Source of the DNA: Oscillospiraceae bacterium
Lineage (GTDB): Bacteria > Bacillota > Clostridia > Oscillospirales > Acutalibacteraceae
NCBI GenBank assembly: GCA_029225165.1
Contig: JAQXVY010000004.1
Span: 22,321-86,320 of the forward strand
Reading direction: 5' to 3'
DNA: 64,000 nucleotides
Notes under the pieces: model-generated
Database searches by the model: none
Seen by the model: the letters and a program-made list of their open reading frames with translations, nothing else
What the model was told of the DNA's origin: nothing
Made by a program: the position numbers and the translations under genes
Shown: positions 44,124 through 53,498 of the stretch, piece by piece
Position numbering within the stretch: position 1 is the stretch's first letter
How the letters are laid out: every line of letters begins with the position of its first letter

Positions 44124-45365
44124 ATGTCAACACAAACCTTGAAGAGAATGTCGTCGGAAAGACAGCGTACCTCAAAAAGCTACAATAGAAAAAGAGGAAC
44201 AGTTAACTCAAAAACTCCTCCAAAGGGTAGAAAAAAACACCTTTCCCTATTTTCTGTGGGTATGGGTATTGACCTGCCCTTTTTGATAATAATTCTGTTG
44301 CTCCTTGTAATCGGCCTTATTATGATGTTTTCTGCATCCTATCCGGTTGCATACTACAACAACGGCGACAGCCTGTATTTTCTCAAAAGACAGCTTATGT
44401 TTGCCGCTATCGGCATAACACTGATGTTAGGTATTTCCTACATAGATTATCACATACTTCACCATCTGGCATACATTTTTTTGGGGATTTCCTATTTCGC
44501 CCTTGTTCTGGTGCTTATACTTCCTCCGGTTCAAAATGTGCACCGTTGGGTTGGTGTTGGCGGTTACGGTATTCAGGCGTCGGAGTTTTCAAAATTTGCA
44601 ATAGTTCTTTTCCTTGCCCGTTGGGGTAGCTTGTACTACGAAAAAATGAATACGATAAAGTACGGTGTAATGCCTGCTTTAACTGTGTTTGTCAGCACAG
44701 CCCTTTTGCTTGTTCTTGAGCCTCACTACTCAGGCATAGTTATTGTGCTTTTGCTTACGGTTATGATGCTGTTCCTTTCGGGTATTAAAACAAGGTGGCT
44801 TGTTATGGCATTTATAGCCGCCGGAGTGGCTTTCCTTATTGCTTGGGCAACAGGAATTTTGTCATATGCTATGACCCGAATGGAGGGCTGGGGTCAGGCG
44901 CTTGAATATACAAACGAAAAAATGTGGCAAACAACTTGGCAGACAAGAAACAGCCTTTATGCAATAGGCTCCGGAGGATTTTTCGGATTGGGACTTGGCA
45001 ACTCAAGGCAAAAGTATTTGTACCTTCCTGAGCCTCAAAACGACTTTATCTTCGCTATTGTGTGCGAAGAGCTTGGACTTATGGGAGCTATTGTAATTTT
45101 GGCTATATTTGCTTTTCTGGTTTACAGGGGTATTTTTATTTCCCTGCGTGCTCCCGACCGTTTCGGCAGACTTCTGGGAATAGGCTTAACCTCCCAAATC
45201 GGAATACAGGTTATTCTTAATATATTCGTTATTACAGACTGGTTGCCAAACACAGGCATCAGCTTGCCCTTCTTCTCCTACGGAGGAAGTTCGCTGATAG
45301 TACTTTTGGCACAGATGGGTGTTGTGCTTTCCATATCACGACATTCAAATATTGAAAAAGCATAA
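44124..45365 (+). CDS. ftsW: Peptidoglycan glycosyltransferase FtsW
   Basis: FtsW is a SEDS glycan polymerase that works with the class B PBP at the septum. The protein opens with a long basic, Ser/Lys-rich cytoplasmic tail (about 45 residues), then has about ten membrane helices. SEDS signatures seen are [62 protein letters not shown] (split here) and [14 protein letters not shown]. The catalytic Asp lies in PEPQNDFIF. The 413-residue length is normal. It overlaps no neighbour; murG follows after 12 nt. Confidence 0.96.
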   Translation: [413 protein letters not shown]

Positions 45366-45377
45366 TGAGGTGAAAAA

Positions 45378-46496
45378 ATGAGGATTCTTTTTGCAGGTGG
45401 CGGAACAGCAGGCCACATCAACCCTGCTTTGGCTATTGCAGGTTATGTAAAAAAACAAAATCCCAATGCCGAAATACTCTTTGTAGGCAACAAAGGCGGT
45501 ATGGAGGAAAGGCTTGTTCCTCACGCAGGATTTAACTTTAAGTCCATTGTTATCAGCGGATTCAGAAGAAGCTTTGGGGTAAAGGCTGTTGGACACAACA
45601 TAGCAACAGTTAAGAGAATGTTTACATCCTCTGTTGCCTCAAAAAAGATTATAAAGGAATTTAAGCCGGATTTGTGTGTCGGCACAGGAGGATATGTCAG
45701 CGGTCCTGTACTTCGCACAGCGGCAAAGATGGGTATTCCAATCATTATTCACGAGCAAAACGCATATCCCGGAGTAACAACAAAAATGCTCTCAAAGCTG
45801 GCTAAAAAGGTAATGATTGCTATTCCCGATGCAAAAAAGTATCTGGATAAAAGCCTTGACTTTGTTGTAACAGGCAACCCTGTAAGACAGGAGATTTTGT
45901 CTGCCCACAGAGATGAGGCAAGGAAAGAGCTTGGCCTTGATGAAAGACCTGTTGTGCTTTCCTTTGGAGGCTCCTTGGGTGCAAGAAAAATAAACGAAAA
46001 CCTTGCCGACCTTATTGCCCGCAGCGGTAAGGACGGAAAGTATCAGCATATTCACGCCTACGGTCAGTACGGAAAGTGGTTCCCTGACCTTGTTAAGGAA
46101 AAGGGTGTGGATATAGAAAAATGTTCAAACCTTGACATAAGAGAATATATAAACAATATGGCAACCTGCCTTGCTGCGGCAGATGTGGTTATTTCAAGAG
46201 CCGGTGCAATTACCCTATCTGAAATTCAGGCACAGGGTAAGCCGGCGGTGCTTATTCCCTCACCTAATGTTGCAGAAAATCATCAGTACCACAATGCAAT
46301 GGCGCTGGTAAATAAAAAGGCAGCAGAAATTATTGAGGAAAAGGATTTAACACCAAGCCTTCTTATCAAGAAGGTGGATAAGCTACTTGGAAGTAAAGAG
46401 GTACTTGAAGAATACAGTAAAAACGCCGGAAAAATGGCTATTGTTGATGCCAACGAAAGGATTTATCAGGTTATTCAAGAGGTAATTTCAAGGTAG
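45378..46496 (+). CDS. murG: UDP-GlcNAc:lipid I N-acetylglucosaminyltransferase
   Basis: MurG converts lipid I to lipid II on the inner membrane face. Motifs are FAGGGTAGHINPALAIA near the N-terminus, GTGGYVSGPVLRTA, IHEQNAYPGVTTKML, VLSFGGSLGARKIN and ISRAGAITLSEIQAQGKP, where the last set binds UDP-GlcNAc. The 372 residues match family length. It lies 12 nt after ftsW with GAGGTGAAAAA as ribosome binding site, and 67 nt before murA. Confidence 0.97.
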   Translation: MRILFAGGGTAGHINPALAIAGYVKKQNPNAEILFVGNKGGMEERLVPHAGFNFKSIVISGFRRSFGVKAVGHNIATVKRMFTSSVASKKIIKEFKPDLCVGTGGYVSGPVLRTAAKMGIPIIIHEQNAYPGVTTKMLSKLAKKVMIAIPDAKKYLDKSLDFVVTGNPVRQEILSAHRDEARKELGLDERPVVLSFGGSLGARKINENLADLIARSGKDGKYQHIHAYGQYGKWFPDLVKEKGVDIEKCSNLDIREYINNMATCLAAADVVISRAGAITLSEIQAQGKPAVLIPSPNVAENHQYHNAMALVNKKAAEIIEEKDLTPSLLIKKVDKLLGSKEVLEEYSKNAGKMAIVDANERIYQVIQEVISR

Positions 46497-46563
46497 CACA
46501 ATTATCAATTCCCGTCATAAAATATGGAGCAATGGTTTCATTATTTTGTAAAGGGTGTTGTTT

Positions 46564-47817
46564 GTGGCTAAGCTGATTGTTGAGGGCGGTAATAAAATAA
46601 AAGGTCAGGTGGATGTTCAAGGGGCTAAAAACAGCGCCTTGCCAATGCTTTCCGCCACCTTGCTTACAGAGGACGAAAGCATCCTTCACTGTTGTCCTCA
46701 AATCAGCGACATTGACGCAGCAATAAGAATTTTGCGTTACTTAGGGTGCAGTGCAAAAATGCACAACCATACTGTTGTTGTTGACAGCAGCGGTATGAAC
46801 AGATATGATATACCCGAAAATTTAATGAGGAAAATGCGTTCCTCCGTTGTATTTTTAGGTGCAATAATTGCCCGAACAGGCAGGGCAGAGCTGTACTTCC
46901 CCGGAGGATGTGAATTAGGACCCAGACCAATTGACTTGCACCTTGATTCCCTTAGGAAGATGGGTGTTTCAATTGATGAAAGGTTTGGGTGTATTTCCTG
47001 CAAGGTAAAGGATAACCTCCACGGTGCAAAGATTGTTTTGCCCTTTCCAAGTGTGGGTGCAACTGAAAATATTATCCTTGCGGCTGTACTTGCCAAGGGA
47101 ACAACTATTATAGCAAATGCCGCCCGTGAGCCTGAAATTATTGATTTGTGCGACTACCTTGTGAGATGCGGTGCCGAAATTTACGGTGCCGGTGAAAGCA
47201 CAATTATCATTTACGGTGTTGAAAAGCTTAAGGGTTCTGTTCACACCATTATTCCCGACAGAATTGTTGCAGCAACACTTATGGCTTGCTGTGCTGTAAC
47301 AGGTGGCGAAATTCTATTAAAGGGTATCATAACCGGTCACATAGAGTCCATAATTCCTCTGTTTGAGGAGATGGGATGTACAGTTGCCATAAAAGACGGC
47401 AATCTTCACCTTGTATGTCCCAAAAGGCTGAAAAGCTTTAAATATGCAAGGACAATGCCTTATCCCGGATTTCCCACAGACGCACAGGCGGTTATGATGT
47501 CTGTTGCAACTGTGGCACAGGGAACAACGGTATTTGTTGAAAATATATTTGAAAGCAGATACCGCCATGTTGAGGAGTTAACAAGGCTTGGCGCAAACAT
47601 CAAGGTTGCAAACAAGGTGGCTGTGGTTGAGGGTGTTGACAGACTCTTTGGCACAAAAGTGTCGGCTAAGGAGCTTAGAGGTGCAGCTTCACTTGTGGTT
47701 GCCGGTCTTAGAGCAGAGGGAATAACAGAGATTGACGGAATAAAATTTCTTGAAAGAGGTTACGAAAATCTTGAAGTAACCCTTACTGAATTAGGTGCAA
47801 ATATAAAGAAAGTATAA
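46564..47817 (+). CDS. murA: UDP-N-acetylglucosamine 1-carboxyvinyltransferase
   Basis: MurA is the first committed step of peptidoglycan synthesis and the target of fosfomycin. The repeated IPT barrel is visible, with GAKNSALPMLSATLL at the N-terminus and the fosfomycin-binding Cys in YFPGGCELGPRPIDLH. GFPTDAQAVMMSVA and FESRYRHVEELTRLG lie in the second half. I place the start at the GTG at 46564 (417 residues), which has AAAGGG in front, in place of the track start at 46555. It lies within the dcw cluster, an uncommon but known arrangement in Clostridia. Confidence 0.95.
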   Translation: MAKLIVEGGNKIKGQVDVQGAKNSALPMLSATLLTEDESILHCCPQISDIDAAIRILRYLGCSAKMHNHTVVVDSSGMNRYDIPENLMRKMRSSVVFLGAIIARTGRAELYFPGGCELGPRPIDLHLDSLRKMGVSIDERFGCISCKVKDNLHGAKIVLPFPSVGATENIILAAVLAKGTTIIANAAREPEIIDLCDYLVRCGAEIYGAGESTIIIYGVEKLKGSVHTIIPDRIVAATLMACCAVTGGEILLKGIITGHIESIIPLFEEMGCTVAIKDGNLHLVCPKRLKSFKYARTMPYPGFPTDAQAVMMSVATVAQGTTVFVENIFESRYRHVEELTRLGANIKVANKVAVVEGVDRLFGTKVSAKELRGAASLVVAGLRAEGITEIDGIKFLERGYENLEVTLTELGANIKKV

Positions 47818-47833
47818 GGAAAGGGGTGTGAAA

Positions 47834-49231
47834 ATGGCTAAGAAAAAATCTGCAAAAAGGAAAAATGCGGGCAAAATAGTCCTTGAGGATGACAGAAAAT
47901 CAAGGGGTAAAAGTGTAAAGACAAATTCCAAAAAGAAACCTGCCAAAAAGCCTGTTAACAGGGCACACAGATATGATGATTTTGACTACATCCGCCCCGG
48001 TCGTGACGTGGAATTTTCCCGTGGCATCGGAGATGTTAATATGCCGACTCCCCCTAAAGCTCAACCTGTTGACAGAACAAAGAAAAGGGTGGATAACAAG
48101 AAAAAGAAAGCCCCTCAAAACAAGAAAACAAAAATTCACAACAGAAACAAAGAATTTTTAGGAAAAAATGTTTCAGGCAGCGGAGTTTACGAGGACGAAT
48201 TTTACGATAACAAAACAAGGAAGAAGAAAAAGCCTTCATCCCAAAGCCACACAACCCGCCGTAGCCTCAAAATATTTACATATGCTGCTATTGTGGGTGT
48301 TGTGGTAGTTTTGGGCATCACACTTTCCCTTACAGTATTTTTCAAAACAGCCCAATTTGAGGTTAACGGAAAGACAAGATATGATAAACAGGAAATTATA
48401 AATGCCTGCGGAATTAAAGAGGGAGAAAATATTTTTATCGCCGACAAAAAGAGGGCGTCGGAAAATATAGTAAACGCCTTTCCGTATATCGCTCAGGCAG
48501 ATGTTTCCTTTGGCTTTCCCGACAGAATTGTAATTGATGTAACAGAGGGCAAAGCTAAATATATGGTGAAGTATGCCAAAAAGGAATTTTGCGTTGTTTC
48601 CAAAGAGGGCAGAATTTTAAAAATTGCAAAAAAGAAAATCGCCGATTTGCCCCTTGTTAAGGGCTTAACCCTAAAATCAAATGTTCCCGGAACATATGTG
48701 GAATACAGCGAAAAAAGTATGTCCACAGCACTTGAAGCTATTGTCAAAAGTGTAGATAATTGCGGACTGAAGGATTTGACAGAGATAAATGTTTCGGACA
48801 AGGCAAACCTGACCTTTACCTATGACGGCAGAGTGCTTGTAAAGCTTGGTGTTCCCGAGGATATTGACTACAAGGTGAGAACTGCTAAAGCCATAATTAC
48901 GGACAAGCTTGACCCCAATAATACAGGAATTATACAGGGTACTCTTGATGTTAGTCAGTGTAAGGAAACAAAGAGAAGTTACTTTAACGAAAAGTCCATT
49001 GTAACCTCGGTATCTGACAATAGCCAAACTGAAACAACTGCACCTGTACAGGATTACTATGCAGACCCAAATGCTTATGTTGATCCAAATGCATACGCAG
49101 ACCCCAACGCATACGCAGACCCAAATGCTTATGCAGACCCTAACGCATATGTTGACCCTAACGCATATGTTGACCCTAACACATATGTTGACCCTAATGC
49201 CTACACCGACCAAGGCGGAGCAGTGCAGTGA
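47834..49231 (+). CDS. ftsQ: FtsQ/DivIB cell division protein with DPNAY repeat tail
   Basis: The protein starts with about 150 basic, Lys-rich residues inside the cell. One membrane helix follows (FTYAAIVGVVVVLGITLSLTVF), then a POTRA domain beginning FEVNGKTRYDKQEIINACGI and a DivIB-type beta domain. These features fit FtsQ/DivIB, which recruits FtsL-DivIC to the septum. The C-terminus is unusual: eight six-residue units of the form [AV]DPNAY end the protein. The basic tail is also much longer than usual. The start ATG follows AAAGGGGTGTGAAA; the GTG at 47828 in the track is inside that site. It precedes ftsZ. Confidence 0.9.
   Translation: MAKKKSAKRKNAGKIVLEDDRKSRGKSVKTNSKKKPAKKPVNRAHRYDDFDYIRPGRDVEFSRGIGDVNMPTPPKAQPVDRTKKRVDNKKKKAPQNKKTKIHNRNKEFLGKNVSGSGVYEDEFYDNKTRKKKKPSSQSHTTRRSLKIFTYAAIVGVVVVLGITLSLTVFFKTAQFEVNGKTRYDKQEIINACGIKEGENIFIADKKRASENIVNAFPYIAQADVSFGFPDRIVIDVTEGKAKYMVKYAKKEFCVVSKEGRILKIAKKKIADLPLVKGLTLKSNVPGTYVEYSEKSMSTALEAIVKSVDNCGLKDLTEINVSDKANLTFTYDGRVLVKLGVPEDIDYKVRTAKAIITDKLDPNNTGIIQGTLDVSQCKETKRSYFNEKSIVTSVSDNSQTETTAPVQDYYADPNAYVDPNAYADPNAYADPNAYADPNAYVDPNAYVDPNTYVDPNAYTDQGGAVQ
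49061..49204 (+). repeat. Tandem 18-bp coding repeat in ftsQ
   Basis: Eight 18-bp units encode ADPNAY or VDPNAY (one VDPNTY). Units differ at third codon positions (CCAAATGCT, CCCAACGCA, CCTAACGCA), so selection appears to keep the peptide while the DNA drifts. Confidence 0.92.
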
Positions 49232-49414
49232 AATAACGATGTATTTTGTCAAAAATATGATGTTAAACACCATATATAGATATGCTTTTGGAATTTTAAG
49301 ATAAACCCGAAAATTACTTGATTTTTTTGTGTAATTATGTTAACCTATACAATAGATATTCTATGAAAATAATAGATAGTTTTTTACATATAAGGTTGCA
49401 AGGAGGAAGTAAAA

Positions 49415-50506
49415 ATGGCTTTTGAGTTAGAAAATGAACCAATGAATTATTTGCCTGTTATTAAGGTTATAGGTGTCGGTGGCGGCGGCGGTAACGCCAT
49501 TAATCGAATGGTGGCTACCGAGGTACAAAATGTTGAATTTATCGCTGTCAACACAGATGAGCATGTTCTTCAGTTCTCCAAGGCTGACAAGAAGATTCAG
49601 ATTGGCGAAAAGATTACAAGAGGTAAGGGTGCAGGTTCTTTGCCGCAAATCGGTCAGCAGGCTGCTGAGGAATCCAAGGAAGAAATTGCAGCTCTCCTTA
49701 AGGATACAGATATGGTATTCGTTACTGCCGGTATGGGCGGCGGCACAGGTACAGGTGCTGCTCCTGTTGTTGCAAGTATTGCAAAGGAAATGGGTATCCT
49801 TACAGTTGCTGTTGTAACAAAGCCTTTTGCCTTTGAGGGTAAAAAGAGAATGGCTCAGGCAGAGCAGGGTATTCAGGAGCTTGCAACATCTGTTGACTCT
49901 TTGATTATTGTTCCTAACGAAAGATTAAAATATTTCAGCGACCAGTCCATCACATTGAAAAATGCTTTCAGCATTGCCGATGATGTTCTCCGTCAGGGTG
50001 TTCAGAGTATTTCTGACCTTATCCTTGTTCCCGGTCTTGTAAACCTTGACTTTGCTGATGTTACAGCAATTATGAAGAATGCCGGCTATGCTCATATGGG
50101 CATCGGTAAGGCTTCCGGTAAGGACAAGGCTACTCTTGCAGCAGAACAGGCTATTTCTTCTCCGCTTTTGGAAACAGCAATCGACGGTGCAAAGGGTGTT
50201 ATCATCAATGTTACTGCATCTGCTGATATTTCACTTGAGGATATCGACACCGCTTCAACAATGATTTCTCAAAAGGCTTCCGAAGATGCTAACATCATCT
50301 GGGGTGCTGTTATTGACGAAAATATGGAGGACGAAATCAGCGTTACAGTTATTGCAACAGGCTTTAACGGTGATGACACAAGGGTTTCTGACGACAGAAA
50401 GCCTGCTTTTAAGGACGCAAAGAAATCCGCTAAAAAGGAAGTTAAGCCTCAGGACGATGACGAGGATGATACTTTCTATGACATTATGTCGATATTTAAT
50501 AAATAA
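49415..50506 (+). CDS. ftsZ: Cell division GTPase FtsZ
   Basis: FtsZ is the tubulin homologue that forms the division ring. The GTP-binding region is clear: [29 protein letters not shown] (tubulin signature) and the T7 loop with [20 protein letters not shown]. The C-terminal conserved peptide that binds FtsA/SepF is present as [13 protein letters not shown]. Length 363 is standard. The start follows AAGGAGGAAGTAAAA. It is the last gene of the cluster and ends at a strong terminator; a 183-bp AT-rich gap upstream may hold an extra promoter. Confidence 0.98.
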   Translation: MAFELENEPMNYLPVIKVIGVGGGGGNAINRMVATEVQNVEFIAVNTDEHVLQFSKADKKIQIGEKITRGKGAGSLPQIGQQAAEESKEEIAALLKDTDMVFVTAGMGGGTGTGAAPVVASIAKEMGILTVAVVTKPFAFEGKKRMAQAEQGIQELATSVDSLIIVPNERLKYFSDQSITLKNAFSIADDVLRQGVQSISDLILVPGLVNLDFADVTAIMKNAGYAHMGIGKASGKDKATLAAEQAISSPLLETAIDGAKGVIINVTASADISLEDIDTASTMISQKASEDANIIWGAVIDENMEDEISVTVIATGFNGDDTRVSDDRKPAFKDAKKSAKKEVKPQDDDEDDTFYDIMSIFNK

Positions 50507-50522
50507 TTTATTTATGACTTTT

Positions 50523-50552
50523 AGGGGCTGTTTTGACAGCCCCTTTTATTAT
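50523..50552 (+). terminator. Terminator of ftsZ
   Basis: AGGGGCTGT pairs with ACAGCCCCT around TTTG and is followed by TTTATTATT. Confidence 0.9.
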
Positions 50553-50599
50553 TATCTTTACTTTTTGATTTGATAGTGTTATATTATATCTGTGGACTG

Positions 50600-50865
50600 T
50601 ATTATCGTGTTGTAAACGGTACCATATAATGATTTTATTTATTAACCTTTACAGCTTATATCCGTAAGGAATGGGACTGGGTTGTCACCTGTAAAAGGGT
50701 GATATGGATTTGCAATATAAATGATTTATATTTCCGTAAAAATAAATATGTTGTTTCAGTTGTGTTTCTTTATATTGAAGTATAAGAACACTGTGCGTTA
50801 TATGTTCAGTCCATCCTCTGTTTGCCGTAAAGTACTATGGTGAAACAGCAGGTGGATTTTTTGCT
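50600..50865 (+). ncRNA. Candidate structured leader or small RNA upstream of panB
   Basis: The 425-bp gap between ftsZ and panB has no ORF. A plausible promoter (TTTACT, 17 bp, TATATT) lies near 50565-50592. The transcript would contain hairpins such as TCACC-tgtaaaa-GGGTGA within a larger ATATCC/GGATTT pairing. It would end at CTGTTTGCC...GGTGAAACAG with an outer ATCC/GGAT and then TTTTTT (about 50811-50863), an intrinsic terminator 70 nt before panB. This may be an attenuator or riboswitch-like leader, or an independent small RNA. I do not recognise a known class. Confidence 0.4.
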
Positions 50866-50931
50866 TTATAAAAGATAAAAATAAAGAAAAGGATTATTCA
50901 TCCCTTGAAAACATTTTGAAAGGAAAAGAAT

Positions 50932-51783
50932 ATGAAAAAGAATAATGTGGCAACCTTTGCAAAGATGAAGAAAAATAACGAGAAAATTACAATGCTCACC
51001 TCCTATGATTACTCCACAGCAAAGTTGGTGGATAACTCCGGTGTGAACGCAATTTTGGTTGGGGACAGCCTCGGCAATGTAATGCTTGGCTATGAGGACA
51101 CAGTTTCCGTTACAATGGAGGATATGATTACCTTTGGCAGTGCAGTTTCAAGAGCCGGTAAAAATGCTATGGTGGTAATTGATATGCCCTTTATGTCCTA
51201 TCAAATTTCCGATGAACAGGCACTTGAAAATGCCGGCAGACTGATGAAAGAGGCAAGGGCAAACGCTGTTAAGCTGGAGGGTGGCAAAGAGGTTTGCAGT
51301 CAGATTAGAAAAATTACAAGTGCCGGTATTCCTGTTATGGCTCATATCGGTATGACACCTCAAAGTGTAAATGCCTTTGGCGGTTTTAAGGTGCAAGGCA
51401 AGGATATTGAAAATGCAAAGAAAATAGTTGAAGATGCACTTGCAGTAGAAAAGGCAGGGGCATTTGCCGTAGTAATTGAATGTGTACCGGCAGATTTGGC
51501 GGAGTACATCACAAGTAAACTGACTATTCCAACAATCGGAATCGGTGCGGGTAAGGGAACAGACGGTCAGGTGCTTGTTTATCAGGATATGCTTGGTATG
51601 TTCAGCGACTATGTTCCCAAGTTCGTAAAGCACTATGCAAAGGTTGGGGAAATTATGCAAAATGCCTTCGAGGAATACGACACAGAGGTAAGGAACGGTG
51701 CTTTTCCAAGTGAGGAGCATAACTTTGCCATTGACGAAAGTGTTATGGAGGAAATCAAAAAGTCATTTGAATTTCCATTTTAA
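50932..51783 (+). CDS. panB: 3-methyl-2-oxobutanoate hydroxymethyltransferase
   Basis: PanB makes ketopantoate from alpha-ketoisovalerate and methylene-tetrahydrofolate, the first step to pantothenate. It has the family motifs MLTSYDYSTAKLVD, ILVGDSLGNVMLGYEDT (metal-binding Asp), VVIDMPFMSYQ, VKLEGGKEV, PVMAHIGMTPQSV, VIECVP and PTIGIGAGKGTDGQVLV. The 283-residue length fits. It begins behind GAAAGGAAAAGAAT and lies 26 nt before panC. No panD or panE is visible here. Confidence 0.97.
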   Translation: MKKNNVATFAKMKKNNEKITMLTSYDYSTAKLVDNSGVNAILVGDSLGNVMLGYEDTVSVTMEDMITFGSAVSRAGKNAMVVIDMPFMSYQISDEQALENAGRLMKEARANAVKLEGGKEVCSQIRKITSAGIPVMAHIGMTPQSVNAFGGFKVQGKDIENAKKIVEDALAVEKAGAFAVVIECVPADLAEYITSKLTIPTIGIGAGKGTDGQVLVYQDMLGMFSDYVPKFVKHYAKVGEIMQNAFEEYDTEVRNGAFPSEEHNFAIDESVMEEIKKSFEFPF

Positions 51784-51809
51784 TAATTCTATTTTAATCA
51801 GGAAAGAGG

Positions 51810-52664
51810 ATGAGCAATTTGAAAATTGCAACTACAATTCAGGAAGTAAGAGATACCGTCAAAGAGTGGAAAAGCCGGGGGCTTTCAGTAGGTCTTGTGC
51901 CTACAATGGGCTACCTTCACGAGGGACACGGAAGTCTTATTAAAACCTCTGCATCAGAGTGTGACAAAACAGTTGTAAGTGTTTTCCTGAATCCAACACA
52001 GTTTGCCCCTAATGAGGATTTGGAGTCATATCCAAGGGATTTTGAACAGGACAAGGTGTTGTGCGAAAAAATGGGCGCTGACCTTGTTTTCCACCCTGAG
52101 GTAAGTGAGATGTATGAGCAGGACAACGCAACATTTGTGGAAATACTTTCAGAAATGCCAAAACAGCTCTGCGGAAAAACCCGTCCAATCCACTTCAGAG
52201 GTGTTTGCACCGTTGTATCAAAGCTGTTTAACATAGTTACCCCCGACAAAGCATTCTTTGGAGAAAAGGACGCACAACAGCTGGCTATAATCAAAAGAAT
52301 GGTCAGAGATATGTCCTACGGCATAGAGATTGTGGGCTGTCCTATAATTAGGGAAGAGGACGGTCTTGCTAAGTCAAGCCGTAACACCTACCTTAATGAG
52401 GAGGAGAGAAAGGCGGCTCTGTGCCTTTCCAAAGCAATCTTTTTAGGTCAAAGTCTTGTTGAAAACGGGGAAATAGATGCAAAAAAGGTAATTGAGGAAA
52501 TGAAAAGCCTTATTAACAAGGAGCCTTTGGCAAGGATAGATTATGTTGAGGCTGTTGACGGAGTGACAATGATGCCTGTTGACAAGATAGAAAAGGACAC
52601 CCTTGTTGCAATGGCAGTTTACATTGGAAAAACAAGATTGATTGATAATTTTTCTGTAAAATAA
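51810..52664 (+). CDS. panC: Pantothenate synthetase
   Basis: PanC joins pantoate and beta-alanine with ATP to make pantothenate. The nucleotidyl-transferase motifs are visible: LVPTMGYLHEGHGSLI with the HIGH-like HEGH, FLNPTQFAPNEDLESYPR, CGKTRPIHFRGVCTVV, FFGEKDAQQLAIIKRM and KSSRNTYLN. The 284 residues are typical. It starts at ATG behind AGGAAAGAGG and ends 6 nt before a family A repeat. Together with panB it supplies pantothenate, but the beta-alanine source (panD) is not in the window. Confidence 0.97.
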   Translation: MSNLKIATTIQEVRDTVKEWKSRGLSVGLVPTMGYLHEGHGSLIKTSASECDKTVVSVFLNPTQFAPNEDLESYPRDFEQDKVLCEKMGADLVFHPEVSEMYEQDNATFVEILSEMPKQLCGKTRPIHFRGVCTVVSKLFNIVTPDKAFFGEKDAQQLAIIKRMVRDMSYGIEIVGCPIIREEDGLAKSSRNTYLNEEERKAALCLSKAIFLGQSLVENGEIDAKKVIEEMKSLINKEPLARIDYVEAVDGVTMMPVDKIEKDTLVAMAVYIGKTRLIDNFSVK

Positions 52665-52670
52665 TGTCCT

Positions 52671-52834
52671 AAGGAAACACTGAGTAAATCACTTCACACA
52701 TCTTGTTTGCATATTTTCCGCCGGTATGCCCAAAAAATCCTCGCAATGCGTCAGCATTCCTGCGGTTTTTTGAACATACCGACAAAAAATCTGACTGCAC
52801 AATATGTGCAAATGATTTAATCAGTGTTTCCTTA
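52671..52834 (-). repeat. Dispersed palindromic repeat family A, copy 2
   Basis: The minus strand matches copy 1 (14051-14215) almost base for base, with the same inverted ends GGAAACACTGATTAAATCA and TGATTTACTCAGTGTTTCC. A few differences (for example GCTGACGCATTG for ACTGACGTATTG) show slight drift. It lies between convergent panC and spoVT. Confidence 0.88.
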
Positions 52835-52850
52835 ATAAAAAATAATAAGG

Positions 52851-52884
52851 GAAAAAACAAAACCGTCTGGTAACAGGCGGTTTT
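52851..52884 (-). terminator. Terminator of spoVT
   Basis: AAAACCGTCTG pairs with CAGGCGGTTTT around GTAA; on the minus strand a GTTTTTTCCC tail follows. Confidence 0.8.
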
Positions 52885-52907
52885 GCTTATGTCTTATACT
52901 TTTCCTG

Positions 52908-53450
52908 TTATTCTTCCATCTGCTTTCCCAAAAATGCGGCGGCACTTTGGCAAAGCTTAATTTCGGAGTCGGTTGGAATTTTTACGGTGTCGCTTTGCAG
53001 CATACAAACAGCTCCTGTCACATCGCCCGATGCGATGATGGGATAAATAATTGATGCCGGAGAGTCAATGCCCTCCACAGGCAGTGTGTCGCCGTTGCTG
53101 TTTTCTGTGGCGGTGTAGCTCCTGCGTTGCTCCATATAGTTTTCAAGTGTTTGGGTAACTCGTCGTTCCATAAATTCACGGCGACTTGCCCCTGCAACTG
53201 CAATAACATGGTCACGGTCGGTGATAACCGTTGGCATTTGGCTTATTCTTGTCAGCACCTCTGCATATTGGGTTGCAAAGTTGCCCAGCTCCCCAACAGG
53301 GGAATATTTCTTAAAGACAACCTCCCCATCGGTAGCGGTGAAAATTTCCAGCGGGTCACCCTCCCTGATACGGAGAGTTCGTCTTATTTCCTTAGGAATA
53401 ACAACCCTGCCCAAGTCGTCAATTCTTCTTACAATTCCTGTGGCTTTCAT
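52908..53450 (-). CDS. spoVT: Stage V sporulation protein T
   Basis: SpoVT is a late forespore transcription factor that tunes sigma-G genes. The N-terminal AbrB-like DNA-binding swapped hairpin is MKATGIVRRIDDLGRVVIPK and EIRRTLRIREGDPLEIFT. The C-terminal part (about residues 55-180) is the GAF-like domain with YAEVLTRISQMPTVITDRDH and ASIIYPIIASGDVTGAVCM. I place the start at the Met at 53450 (180 residues), which gives the usual N-terminus and has AAAGGAAATGTTATAT in front; the track start at 53474 adds MMKGNVIY. A sigma-G-like promoter lies upstream. Its presence indicates a spore-former. Confidence 0.95.
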   Translation of the reverse strand: MKATGIVRRIDDLGRVVIPKEIRRTLRIREGDPLEIFTATDGEVVFKKYSPVGELGNFATQYAEVLTRISQMPTVITDRDHVIAVAGASRREFMERRVTQTLENYMEQRRSYTATENSNGDTLPVEGIDSPASIIYPIIASGDVTGAVCMLQSDTVKIPTDSEIKLCQSAAAFLGKQMEE

Positions 53451-53498
53451 ATATATAACATTTCCTTTCATCATATTAATGGTTTTTGAACCCAGTAA

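Noticed and set aside
49061-49204. Similarity of the DPNAY tail to malaria circumsporozoite NVDP/NANP repeats
   Set aside because: Low-complexity Asp-Pro-Asn repeats arise independently; there is no other link.
48677-49273. 198-residue minus-strand ORF with VRVNICVRV repeats
   Set aside because: It is the shadow of the DPNAY repeats in ftsQ.
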